Assembly: GCA_030597995.1 (NCBI GenBank)
Contig: JAUVQV010000012.1
Location: 1 to 10,162 of the forward strand
DNA length: 10,162 nt
Direction of reading: 5' to 3'
Source of the DNA: Candidatus Rokuibacteriota bacterium
GTDB taxonomy: Bacteria > JAUVQV01
Shown one piece after another: positions 1 through 6,131 of this stretch. Under the pieces are notes generated by a model that was not told the DNA's origin, did not search any database, and saw only the letters and a list, made by a program, of their open reading frames with translations. Both the position numbers and the translations under genes were made by a program. How positions within the stretch are numbered: the stretch's first letter is position 1; every line of letters begins with the position of its first letter.

Positions 1-269
1 ACAATTTTCGGGATCCCCGCCAGCTCCGGAACCACGCCCTGCAGCTCGCCGAGGCTGAGCATGTCAGAGACCAGAAGACAGTCGAACCTTCCAAGCCGCG
101 CTCTGACCTTTTCCGCCAGCCAGAGGTGGGCGCCCCGCATCCGCCACTTCCAGAAACGCGCGGGGAGGGTTAAGAGATGCACCCGGTGCGCGGAATGGGC
201 GACGACCCGGTCGGCAAAGAACTTGTGCGAGCCGCCATAAAAAGGTTCGATAAACAGAACGCTCCGCAT
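1..269 (-). CDS. QTMAN/GTDC1-like glycosyltransferase (DUF3524 N-terminal domain), 5' part only
   Basis: An open frame runs from an ATG (complement of 267-269) off the left edge, giving 89 codons with no stop. The N-terminus carries the block IEPFYGGSHKFF (residues 7-18), followed by HLLTLPARFWKWRMRGAHL (31-49) and a segment with SDMLSLGELQG (68-78). These match, from memory of the family, the start of the tRNA-queuosine alpha-mannosyltransferase QTMAN (GTDC1; formerly DUF3524), whose N-terminal Rossmann-like half precedes a GT-B catalytic half. In vertebrates QTMAN mannosylates queuosine-34 of cytosolic tRNA-Asp. The role of bacterial homologues is not something I can state. The catalytic C-terminal half lies outside the window. 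The start is chosen because family members begin just before this motif; an in-frame TTG 12 bases upstream (279-281) is possible. No good Shine-Dalgarno precedes either codon. The gene diverges from the exported protein at 449. Confidence 0.82.
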   Translation of the reverse strand, partial: MRSVLFIEPFYGGSHKFFADRVVAHSAHRVHLLTLPARFWKWRMRGAHLWLAEKVRARLGRFDCLLVSDMLSLGELQGVVPELAGIPKI

Positions 270-386
270 GCCAGGGAACAATGCCCGAGACCGCCACGAC
301 AGTCAAGAACGGGTGCTCCCCCTCCCCGGGGGGGGCAGTACCCAAGGACCCCCGGCCTCCGGTCTGCCTGGAATTCCAATTCCCCC

Positions 387-416
387 TTGACGCCGGCCCG
401 GATGAGAGTTAGGAAT
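387..416 (+). promoter_or_regulatory. Possible sigma-70-type promoter for the exported-protein gene
   Basis: TTGACG at 387-392 matches five of six bases of a -35 box. The expected -10 position (409-416) holds only weak matches such as TAGGAA or AGGAAT. A 10-base perfect palindrome, TGGAATTCCA (369-378), lies just upstream and could be an operator. Support is sequence only and the -10 is poor. Confidence 0.25.
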
Positions 417-448
417 AATAGTCACCACAGGGAAGGAGAGGAGTGACG

Positions 449-1036
449 ATGTCAAAGAAAACACCCTCCGTGGAGCTTGCACTCGCTTCACTGATCCTGG
501 TTCTCAGTGCTGTATCATCCCGCGGCGATACGCTCTCCCGGAGCTTGGAGTCAGCTCTTTCGGAGGCCGGGAGCGGCCAGTACCTGAAGGCCATCGAAAC
601 CCTAACCGGGGCCGAGATGATTCTGTGGGGAAGGATGACGGAAATGACCACCCGTCGCGACCTGCTGGTAAAAAAGGAGCCGCTCTCATTCGGCGCCTAT
701 GATCCCAGACCGAACAACCTTTTCCGGCCCGGAGAAACGATCATCGTCTATGCCGAGCCGGTGGGATACACGATCCAGGAATCCGAGGGCCGATACCGCT
801 TTGCCCTTACTGCCGACTTCAACCTTCTGGACGGCAAGGGGCAAGTCCTGGGGGGGCAGCGGGACTTCGGCCGCTGGGAGCGGGTTTCACACACTCCGGC
901 CACCGACTTCATGCTCTTCATCACCTATGACTCTACCGAACTGGCACCGGGAAACTACGCTATCGAGACCCTCATCAATGACACGAACTCCAGCAGGTCG
1001 GTGAAGCTCATCACCCCGGTAATCATCGAGGAATAA
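449..1036 (+). CDS. Exported protein of unknown function
   Basis: This gene encodes a 195-residue protein. A basic start (MSKK) and a hydrophobic stretch at about residues 8-22 (VELALASLILVLSAV) look like a Sec signal peptide, with cleavage plausible near residue 23, so it is probably periplasmic. The mature part begins with a helical section (about 28-65) and continues with beta-rich sequence: the RPGETIIVYAEPVGY block (93-107), a strand pair around 117-135 ending in GQVLGGQRDF, and a C-terminal section with LAPGNYAIETLINDTNS (165-181). The last part resembles Ig-like beta-sandwich proteins, where this kind of turn is common. I do not recognise a named family and assign no function. AAGGAG (433-438) and GAGGAG (438-443) precede the ATG at 449 by 10 and 5 bases, so I prefer it to the in-frame GTG at 443, which overlaps the second site. 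The gap to the next gene is 172 bases. Confidence 0.8.
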   Translation: MSKKTPSVELALASLILVLSAVSSRGDTLSRSLESALSEAGSGQYLKAIETLTGAEMILWGRMTEMTTRRDLLVKKEPLSFGAYDPRPNNLFRPGETIIVYAEPVGYTIQESEGRYRFALTADFNLLDGKGQVLGGQRDFGRWERVSHTPATDFMLFITYDSTELAPGNYAIETLINDTNSSRSVKLITPVIIEE

Positions 1037-1108
1037 CACAAATGGGTTGAAGCCCCGGCACGATACATTCCCGGAACCGCAAAAAGGCGCTCCCTGAAGC
1101 CGCTCCGC

Positions 1109-1132
1109 ATTTTCGTGAAAATTTGCTATAAT
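1109..1132 (+). promoter_or_regulatory. Extended -10 promoter with an AT-rich dyad upstream of the mgtC-like gene
   Basis: TATAAT at 1127-1132 is a perfect -10 box preceded by TGC, making an extended -10 (TGnTATAAT), which can work without a good -35; none is visible. A 14-base dyad, ATTTTC-GT-GAAAAT (1109-1122), lies where the -35 and spacer would be, so a repressor or activator bound there would directly affect RNA polymerase. The predicted transcript starts near 1139-1140, leaving about 70 bases of leader before the mgtC-like start. The promoter call rests on sequence; the operator role is inference. Confidence 0.5.
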
Positions 1133-1161
1133 TTTTTCGTGGTGCGAAGCCGCCGGAAGAA

Positions 1162-1212
1162 ATGAATACGTCAGCTGGGAACTTTGTGACAACACTCTCG
1201 GATTACTCATGA
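1162..1212 (+). CDS. Possible 16-codon leader ORF overlapping the mgtC-like start
   Basis: An ATG at 1162 opens a 16-codon frame (MNTSAGNFVTTLSDYS) whose TGA (1210-1212) overlaps the ATG of the mgtC-like gene (1209-1211) in the classic ATGA arrangement. GGAAGA (1155-1160) lies just before it, although only one or two bases from the ATG, which is tight. The mgtC-like start itself has no visible Shine-Dalgarno, so translational coupling through this ORF would explain how it is read. Leader ORFs (mgtM, mgtP) control mgtC in Salmonella, but this peptide does not resemble them in sequence as far as I can tell. It could equally be chance. Confidence 0.25.
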   Translation: MNTSAGNFVTTLSDYS

Positions 1213-1880
1213 TCACCAACCTTGAAATAGTAATTCGTCTTCTGCTTGGCGCGATCCTCGGGGGAGCTATCGGGTTTGAGAGGCACCTCCATGGAAGACC
1301 GGCCGGCTTCCGGACCCACCTTCTGGTCTGTGTGGCATCCGTCCTCCTGATGACCGTCTCCGAATATTACCACCACCTGAGCGTGATAAATTCAAGCTAC
1401 GTGCGGATCGATCCGGCCCGCCTGGCCGCGGGCGCCATCACCGGAATGGGATTTCTCGGAGCCGGTGTCATCATCAAGTCGGGAGCGACGGTTCACGGCC
1501 TGACCACCGCAGCTTGCCTCTGGATCGTCTCCGCCATAGGCCTCGCTGTCGGAAGCGGCCTTTACGTGGCCGCGGGAGCGAGCTTTTTCATCACCTTCCT
1601 GGTGCTCTGGATACTCCGGAAGGTCGAGACCAGGGTCCCGAGGCAGGAATTCAAGTTTATGACCGTGGTCGTGAAAAAAGACACCGATGAAGAAGTCTTG
1701 ATGGCAGCAGTCACAAGGCACGGCACGGCCATCAGCAATGTAAATTACGATTTCGACCTGGTAAAGGAAGAGTCGACCTACAACTTAACCATCGCGCTCA
1801 AGAACAGGAAATTTCTCAGAAAGACCCTCGGCGAGGTGGCCGCTTTACCCTTCGTGAAGAGAGTCGCTGTCCGGAGCTGA
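1209..1880 (+). CDS. MgtC/SapB family membrane protein
   Basis: This gene encodes a 223-residue inner-membrane protein. The N-terminal half has about five hydrophobic segments (roughly 4-22, 36-52, 73-90, 100-117, 119-137) and the family's conserved blocks: GGAIGFERHLHGRPAGFRTH (18-37), TGMGFLGAGVIIKSG (78-92) and GLTTAACLWIVSAIGLAVG (97-115). The soluble C-terminal part (about 146-223) corresponds to the ACT-like domain of full-length MgtC proteins, and the length is typical. MgtC of Salmonella and Mycobacterium supports growth at low magnesium and survival in macrophages, and in Salmonella it inhibits the F-type ATP synthase. MgtC is not itself a proven magnesium transporter, despite a common label. 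Family members in environmental bacteria are largely uncharacterised, so I give no gene symbol. The ATG has no clear ribosome-binding site and overlaps the TGA of a short upstream ORF. The cysteine-cluster gene follows on the same strand after 56 bases. Confidence 0.9.
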   Translation: MITNLEIVIRLLLGAILGGAIGFERHLHGRPAGFRTHLLVCVASVLLMTVSEYYHHLSVINSSYVRIDPARLAAGAITGMGFLGAGVIIKSGATVHGLTTAACLWIVSAIGLAVGSGLYVAAGASFFITFLVLWILRKVETRVPRQEFKFMTVVVKKDTDEEVLMAAVTRHGTAISNVNYDFDLVKEESTYNLTIALKNRKFLRKTLGEVAALPFVKRVAVRS

Positions 1881-1920
1881 CCGCTCCGCTGTTGCTGAAA
1901 CCAAAACTCCTATATTGCGA

Positions 1921-1932
1921 AGAGGCGCCTCT
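1921..1932. repeat. 12-base perfect palindrome before the cysteine-cluster gene
   Basis: AGAGGCGCCTCT is a perfect inverted repeat. It contains the only Shine-Dalgarno-like AGAGG before the ATG at 1937. Folding as a hairpin would need some unpaired bases in the centre, so it could be a protein site or a weak structure that masks the ribosome-binding site. Only the symmetry is seen; any role is inference. Confidence 0.4.
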
Positions 1933-1936
1933 GGAA

Positions 1937-2440
1937 ATGAAGCGAAAAGGAAAAAGCCCCTGCATCGGATGCGGGGCGGAGTGCTGTAAATACATAGCCC
2001 TCACCATCCCGGAACCGGCGGCCACCGACGATTACGACGCCATCATATGGTACCTGCACCACAGTGGCGTGTGCGTCTACGTGGACTGCGACTCCGACTG
2101 GTATGTCCAGGTCGATACGTTGTGCAAACACACGACACCCAACGGCAGGTGCCGAATTTACGACTCGCGCTCAAAAATTTGCCGGGATTACGCTCCGGAG
2201 AACTGCGAGCGCGGTGACCCGCTCGGCGACAACATCGTTGAGTTTTACTCCGCACAGGAGTTCGTGGAATTTTTTCACCTGAATTTCAAGGCGGTGGGCG
2301 AAAAGGTGCGAAGGAAGTCCCCGAAGTACATCACCGCGCGCACACCCCCGGCGACCTCCGAGGAGGGCACACCCCCGGTTGGTGCCCCTTCCGGAAAATC
2401 TCCCAGAAAGAGAGTACTGCGAGGGAGTGCGCGCAGATAG
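1937..2440 (+). CDS. YkgJ-type cysteine-cluster protein
   Basis: This gene encodes a 167-residue, probably cytosolic protein with ten cysteines (9, 12, 16, 17, 46, 51, 63, 72, 82, 90). The order CxxCxxxCC (9-17), a C-K-H before the GRCRIYDSR block (63-78) and ICRDY (81-85) is the signature of the YkgJ/CxxCxxCC family (UPF0153), thought to bind zinc or an iron-sulfur cluster; the biochemical function is unknown. C46, C51 and C90 are beyond the usual core. The C-terminal tail (about 131-167) is rich in Pro, Ser, Arg and Lys and looks disordered; the DNA there holds two copies of an 11-base repeat, CACACCCCCGG (2341-2351, 2368-2378). I prefer the ATG at 1937 because related proteins start a few residues before the first CxxC and AGAGG lies 11 bases upstream; an in-frame TTG at 1892 would add 15 residues but has no ribosome-binding site. 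It follows the mgtC-like gene closely and is probably in its operon. Confidence 0.85.
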   Translation: MKRKGKSPCIGCGAECCKYIALTIPEPAATDDYDAIIWYLHHSGVCVYVDCDSDWYVQVDTLCKHTTPNGRCRIYDSRSKICRDYAPENCERGDPLGDNIVEFYSAQEFVEFFHLNFKAVGEKVRRKSPKYITARTPPATSEEGTPPVGAPSGKSPRKRVLRGSARR

Positions 2441-2478
2441 CGCCTCGGCGGGCCGGGGGAAATACCAAAGGCCAGGGA

Positions 2479-4671
2479 TCAGGGGCGGGAAGCGTCTCCC
2501 GCAGGGGAGGGTGCGGTCAGAGCCGTTTTCACTGCCTTGAGAAGGTTGGGCAACGTGTACGGTTTCCCTATAAACGGATACCCGCTTTCCCGTAACGCTT
2601 GCCATTGTGAGTCTTTATCGAGATATCCGCTGCTGAGAAGGACCTTGAGCCCGGGTTTGCGTGACCGCAGCTGCTCTACCAGCTGTAAGCCGTTTTGCCC
2701 CGGCAAAATGATGTCGCTGAAGGCGAGGTGAAAATCCCCTCGTTCTCTCTCATAAATCCTTATTGCCTCCTGGGCGTCGGCCGCCGTGAACACGAAATAA
2801 CCGGATTCGGTGAGTGCCGTGTTGAGGAAGTTGCGAACCTCCCGTTCGTCCTCGACCAGCAGTATCCTCTCACCCTGGCCCCGGTAATCATGGAAGGGTG
2901 CCTTTTCATCCTTCTTTATCTCCGGCTCCGCGACCGCCCGGGGAAAATACACCCTGAAGGTCGAGCCCTTGCCCGCCTCACTCGTAATGTTCACCCACCC
3001 CCCATGTTTATTCACTATCCCGTACACGACCGAGAGCCCCAGGCCGGTGCCTTTCCCCGGCCCCTTGGTGGTGAAAAACGGCTCGAAGATATGCTTGACA
3101 GTTTCCGCATCCATCCCCACTCCCATGTCTGCGACCGACAGGCACACAAAGTCACCCGGCCTTCCCTTTGGGATCTGCCGGGATTGCTCTTTGTCCAGGC
3201 TCACGTTTTCGGTGGTTATTCTCAACTCTCCTCCTTCCGGCATGGCATCCCTGGCGTTCACTGCCAGGTTCATGATCACCTGCTCCATGTTTCCGACATC
3301 AGCCATGATCCTCCAAAGCCCGGTCGCCTGATTTTTCACAATGGAAATATCTTCCCCGATCAGCCTTTGCAACATCATTATCAGATCGTCAATCCTGCTG
3401 TTCAGGTTCAGCTGTTCGACCTCGACCGGCTGCTTGCTGCTGAACATCAGCAGTTGCTGGGTGAGGTTGGCGGCGTTCATCGTGGCATACTCTATTTGTT
3501 CCAGGTTGGCCCTGAGCGAATCAGGCTGCTCTGCTTTCATCATGCAGAGGCCCACATAGCCTTGAATGGCAGTCAGGATGTTGTTGAAGTCGTGGGCTAT
3601 CCCCCCGGCCAGTTTTCCGATGGACTCCATCTTTTGAGATTGCAGGAGCTGTTCGTGAATGTTCCTCGCCTCCTCCTCCGCCCTCTTGCGCTCCGTGATA
3701 TCCCTGAGAAAGGACTGGATCAGCACTATCCCCTTTATCTCAATCGCCTTGGCGCTCGTTTCAAGGTGCAGCCGGCGGCCGTCGGCGCCCCGGTATTCCG
3801 TCTCAAATATTATGAGTTCCCCATCCAGAAGGCGCCTCATCCTTCCTTCCCAGGCCGCGCCGCTCTCACTCCCTATTGCGGCAATGTTCCTCCCCAGCCA
3901 GTCCTTCTTCTCCGATCCCAGGATGGTAAGCACCTGCTCATTTACATCTACGATGACCCCTTTGCTGTTGGTTATCACTATCCCGTCTGTTGCACCCTCA
4001 AAGAGTGTCTTGTACATTTTCTCGGACTTCCTCAGCGCCATGGTCCTGATATCGACCAGCTCCTCCAGCTGGGAAGAGTATTCCTCAAGTACCGCTTTCT
4101 TTTGCTCGAGATCGAAGCGCAGCCCGAGTTCGTTCAATATGCTGCCCTGGCTCAAATACCGGAGAAGGAGACCCGTCACGATGAAAGTGACGATAAAAGA
4201 ATTGGCGATAAAGAAGGTGTGGAAGCCCGTCACCTCATCGGCTATGAGTATCGGGAGAAGATATACGGAATATATCAACCCCGCGGCCGGGATGTGAAAT
4301 GTAAGGCTCGCGGGCAGGAAGGCGGCCATGCACACGTAGAGCAAAATCATCTGGGTGTAGTACTGGGATCGATGTCCCCCGGACCCCAGGATCATGAACT
4401 CTATCGCAATGGCGGAAGCAAGAATCGCGGCATAGCCCAAAAGGTAGAGAAGGTACCGCTTTCGGGCCTTGAAGGTGAGAAGTGCCGCCGCAACCAGAAA
4501 GGAGGAGACGGCCATTCTCACAACGAGAAAGTTTCTGAAGTTGTCGGGCACGGCGAAATAGTCCATCCCGCTCAGCACCATAAAGATAAGCGCCCCAAAG
4601 GCGGTCACCCGATACAGCCAGAGCCGAAACAGGCCGTCAAGGTTTTGCCTTATGTAGGCTGATTTATCCAA
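2479..4671 (-). CDS. Membrane-bound hybrid histidine kinase (6 TM-PAS-HisKA-HATPase-REC)
   Basis: This gene encodes 730 residues. About six membrane segments (roughly 20-40, 46-67, 73-95, 104-125, 127-145, 153-173) form an N-terminal sensor with almost no periplasmic domain. A coiled-coil linker (about 180-215) and a PAS domain with PAC tail (about 217-330) follow. The H-box GGIAHDFNNILTAIQGY (356-372) puts the phospho-accepting His at 360 and marks the HDFNN class. The ATP-binding domain has the N-box around 462-477 (NLAVNARDAM), G1 DMGVGMD (515-521), the F-box FEPFFTT (529-535) and G2 GKGTGLGLS (539-547). The C-terminal receiver (601-718) has VEDE (606-609), phospho-acceptor D653, S680/S681 and K703, so both halves look active. 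The start is TTG at 4671 because GAGG (4677-4680) sits 5 bases upstream and no ATG fits. pyrE ends 7 bases upstream, so the two are likely one transcript. Signal and output partner are unknown; no DNA-binding regulator or HPt protein lies in the window. It converges with the plus-strand block, with 38 bases between. Confidence 0.93.
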   Translation of the reverse strand: MDKSAYIRQNLDGLFRLWLYRVTAFGALIFMVLSGMDYFAVPDNFRNFLVVRMAVSSFLVAAALLTFKARKRYLLYLLGYAAILASAIAIEFMILGSGGHRSQYYTQMILLYVCMAAFLPASLTFHIPAAGLIYSVYLLPILIADEVTGFHTFFIANSFIVTFIVTGLLLRYLSQGSILNELGLRFDLEQKKAVLEEYSSQLEELVDIRTMALRKSEKMYKTLFEGATDGIVITNSKGVIVDVNEQVLTILGSEKKDWLGRNIAAIGSESGAAWEGRMRRLLDGELIIFETEYRGADGRRLHLETSAKAIEIKGIVLIQSFLRDITERKRAEEEARNIHEQLLQSQKMESIGKLAGGIAHDFNNILTAIQGYVGLCMMKAEQPDSLRANLEQIEYATMNAANLTQQLLMFSSKQPVEVEQLNLNSRIDDLIMMLQRLIGEDISIVKNQATGLWRIMADVGNMEQVIMNLAVNARDAMPEGGELRITTENVSLDKEQSRQIPKGRPGDFVCLSVADMGVGMDAETVKHIFEPFFTTKGPGKGTGLGLSVVYGIVNKHGGWVNITSEAGKGSTFRVYFPRAVAEPEIKKDEKAPFHDYRGQGERILLVEDEREVRNFLNTALTESGYFVFTAADAQEAIRIYERERGDFHLAFSDIILPGQNGLQLVEQLRSRKPGLKVLLSSGYLDKDSQWQALRESGYPFIGKPYTLPNLLKAVKTALTAPSPAGDASRP

Positions 4672-4678
4672 TGGCGCC

Positions 4679-5260
4679 TCACTTCAAACCGACAAGTCCC
4701 TTCAGCTCCTCCAAGGTGAAAAGTGCCTCGAAGGATACCCCTTGGCTTTCGATGTTGTTGCGTCCATCGCACTCCTGCCGGTCAATAATTGCAGCCACCC
4801 GTACTATTTCCAGGCCTGCCGTTCTGGCTTTCGCGATTGCCTCGACAGTTGATTTGCCGCTGGTGACGACATCTTCGACGATGAGCGCTTTGTCACCTTT
4901 GTGAACGTCTCCCTCTATGTACCGTTTCATCCCGTGTTTTTTGGGGTGCTTCCGCACCACGAAGGCTCTGGCAATCTGCTGTGAGGTCCGATACATCGCG
5001 TCCGAGACGGCAACCGCTACCGGATAGGCGCCGAGCTCCATGCCACCCACGGCGTCGATCACGGACCCGCGGACTCGATCGTAAATCAATCCGCCGATAA
5101 GTTTTCTTGCTTCAGGATTGGAGAGGGCTATCTTGCAGTCTATATAGTACCGGCTGGAGACGCCGGCGGAGAGTGTGAAAACCGGCTCCTGTTCATACCT
5201 GAATGAGCCCTCGAAGAGGATTCTCAACAACCGCTCTCTCCCTGCGTCTTTCTCAGGCAT
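4679..5260 (-). CDS. pyrE: Orotate phosphoribosyltransferase
   Basis: This 193-residue cytosolic enzyme joins orotate to PRPP, giving OMP and pyrophosphate, the fifth step of pyrimidine synthesis. The PRPP-binding motif is LIVEDVVTSGKST (126-138). The N-terminal block SFRYEQEPVFTLSAG-SSRYYIDCK (19-43) is the orotate-side signature, GGMELGAYPVA (72-82) fits the family, and the basic flexible loop FVVRKHPKKHG (100-110) supplies the catalytic lysines. The frame stays open upstream to an ATG at 5287 with another at 5275. I chose the ATG at 5260 because GGAG (5266-5269) is 5 bases upstream and the protein then starts at the usual distance from the first conserved block. GGTGAG before 5275 is a fair alternative. 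The DNA-level stop overlaps the leader of the kinase gene, suggesting coupled translation. A different base specificity cannot be excluded, but the orotate-type signatures make it less likely. Confidence 0.9.
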   Translation of the reverse strand: MPEKDAGRERLLRILFEGSFRYEQEPVFTLSAGVSSRYYIDCKIALSNPEARKLIGGLIYDRVRGSVIDAVGGMELGAYPVAVAVSDAMYRTSQQIARAFVVRKHPKKHGMKRYIEGDVHKGDKALIVEDVVTSGKSTVEAIAKARTAGLEIVRVAAIIDRQECDGRNNIESQGVSFEALFTLEELKGLVGLK

Positions 5261-5273
5261 ACACGCTCCAATC

Positions 5274-5303
5274 ATTTTTCTCACCATTGCCGAATCTTGT
5301 CAA
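5274..5303 (-). promoter_or_regulatory. Possible promoter for pyrE
   Basis: On the minus strand a perfect -35 TTGACA (complement of 5298-5303) is followed after 18 bases by AAAAAT (complement of 5274-5279), four of six bases of a -10. Transcription from it would start close to the GGAG before the ATG at 5260, which would exclude the longer pyrE starts. The very short leader makes this tentative. Confidence 0.25.
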
Positions 5304-5407
5304 TGACGGAGCGTTTTTAGCTATGAGGATCCGCGTTTCGAAGGAAACCCCCGAGGGCCTATGAGAGTGCCAAGTTCTTCGCTGGAGCTGAAAGGCAACC
5401 ACGTGCG

Positions 5408-6049
5408 TTATGCTTTCCCCAAGATGAACTTGCCAAGGATATTCCTGCTTTCGGTGTCAGGGTTGACAAACCTCGCCCCATAGGAGGTTTTGCCGTCACT
5501 GTGCCTCGTGGTTCGTCTCACTACTTCGGCCTTCAGCTTGACACTTTTCATTACTTCTGCGGCGAAAAATGATATCGTCACTTCCTGTCCGACCTCGAGA
5601 GGATGGTCCACGGTGAAGGCGAGGCCGGTGTGGCTGAAATCCTCGGATTTTCCGATGTATCGAGTATTTCCACCCTTGGGAATTATACCGATCAGGGCCT
5701 TGAACACCCTTCTCTCGGAAATGGAGAGCAACCGAGAGGTAAGGTCAAGAAACACCTCCTCCTCCATGGGCCAGCCTATTATGTGAAGATTTCCGCCACT
5801 GCTGTCCTCGAATCTCGTGCCGGCCGGAATGCCGGCTTTTATGATCAGCCTTGGTAATTGCTGCACCAGAGAGGAGATGGCACGATGACTTTGTGCATCC
5901 ATGATGATGAGATCCGGCTTTTCTGCCGTAGAAATCTCTCGGGCAGCTTCCTTGCTCAGCGTCACCACCTCGGCATTCACCCGCGTGAGAAGCTCTTTTA
6001 TTTCCGCCCAAAAGGGCCTCTCATCCGTTATCAGATAAATTCTCTTCAC
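5408..6049 (-). CDS. PilZ-domain protein with degenerate receiver-like N-terminus
   Basis: This gene encodes 213 residues, probably cytosolic. Residues 1-108 look like a response-regulator receiver fold: acidic D9/E10 after the first strand (IYLITDE) and D51 at the end of the third strand (LIIMDAQ). The conserved Ser/Thr is not apparent, and the usual KP is replaced by WP (93-94), so phosphorylation is doubtful. Residues about 111-208 form a PilZ domain. The second PilZ motif DFSHTG (137-142) fits D/NxSxxG, but the first motif reads RRVFK (113-117), RxxxK rather than RxxxR. PilZ domains normally bind cyclic di-GMP through these arginines to control motility or exopolysaccharide, so binding here is uncertain. 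The start is GTG at 6049: no ATG, GTG or TTG lies between it and an upstream in-frame stop, and GAGG (6061-6064) is 11 bases upstream. It lies 82 bases after the permease and may be in the same transcript. Confidence 0.82.
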   Translation of the reverse strand: MKRIYLITDERPFWAEIKELLTRVNAEVVTLSKEAAREISTAEKPDLIIMDAQSHRAISSLVQQLPRLIIKAGIPAGTRFEDSSGGNLHIIGWPMEEEVFLDLTSRLLSISERRVFKALIGIIPKGGNTRYIGKSEDFSHTGLAFTVDHPLEVGQEVTISFFAAEVMKSVKLKAEVVRRTTRHSDGKTSYGARFVNPDTESRNILGKFILGKA

Positions 6050-6131
6050 CCGGGAAAGTTCCTCAAGGAATGTCTATGGACCAGGCCCGTCAGCACTCTA
6101 CCTCTCCTCTCTCTTTACGTGCCCCGGCCAC

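Noticed and set aside
64..345. Minus-strand open frame of 93 codons
   Set aside because: It runs in the wrong frame of the QTMAN-like gene; the frame with the EPFYGGSHK motif starts at 269 instead.
177..446. Plus-strand open frame of 89 codons across the QTMAN-like gene start and the divergent spacer
   Set aside because: It is antisense to the recognised N-terminal motifs, has Arg/Pro-rich composition and no family resemblance.
1892..1936. TTG at 1892 as start of the cysteine-cluster gene
   Set aside because: No ribosome-binding site precedes it, and the extra 15 residues do not look like the family's usual start.
2485..2502. Hairpin GCGGGA-6 bases-TCCCGC as a terminator between the convergent genes
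   Set aside because: It lies inside the last codons of the kinase and has no T-run on either strand; no convincing terminator was found in the 38-base gap.
2695..4662. A long open frame on the plus strand opposite the hybrid kinase (655 codons)
   Set aside because: It is fully antisense to a kinase with all expected motifs, and its translation is His/Pro/Gln-rich without domain features, as expected for the shadow of a high-GC gene.
5335..5348. GTTTC-GAAG-GAAAC inverted repeat after the PilZ gene as a terminator
   Set aside because: The stem is only five pairs and lacks a following T-run on the minus strand.
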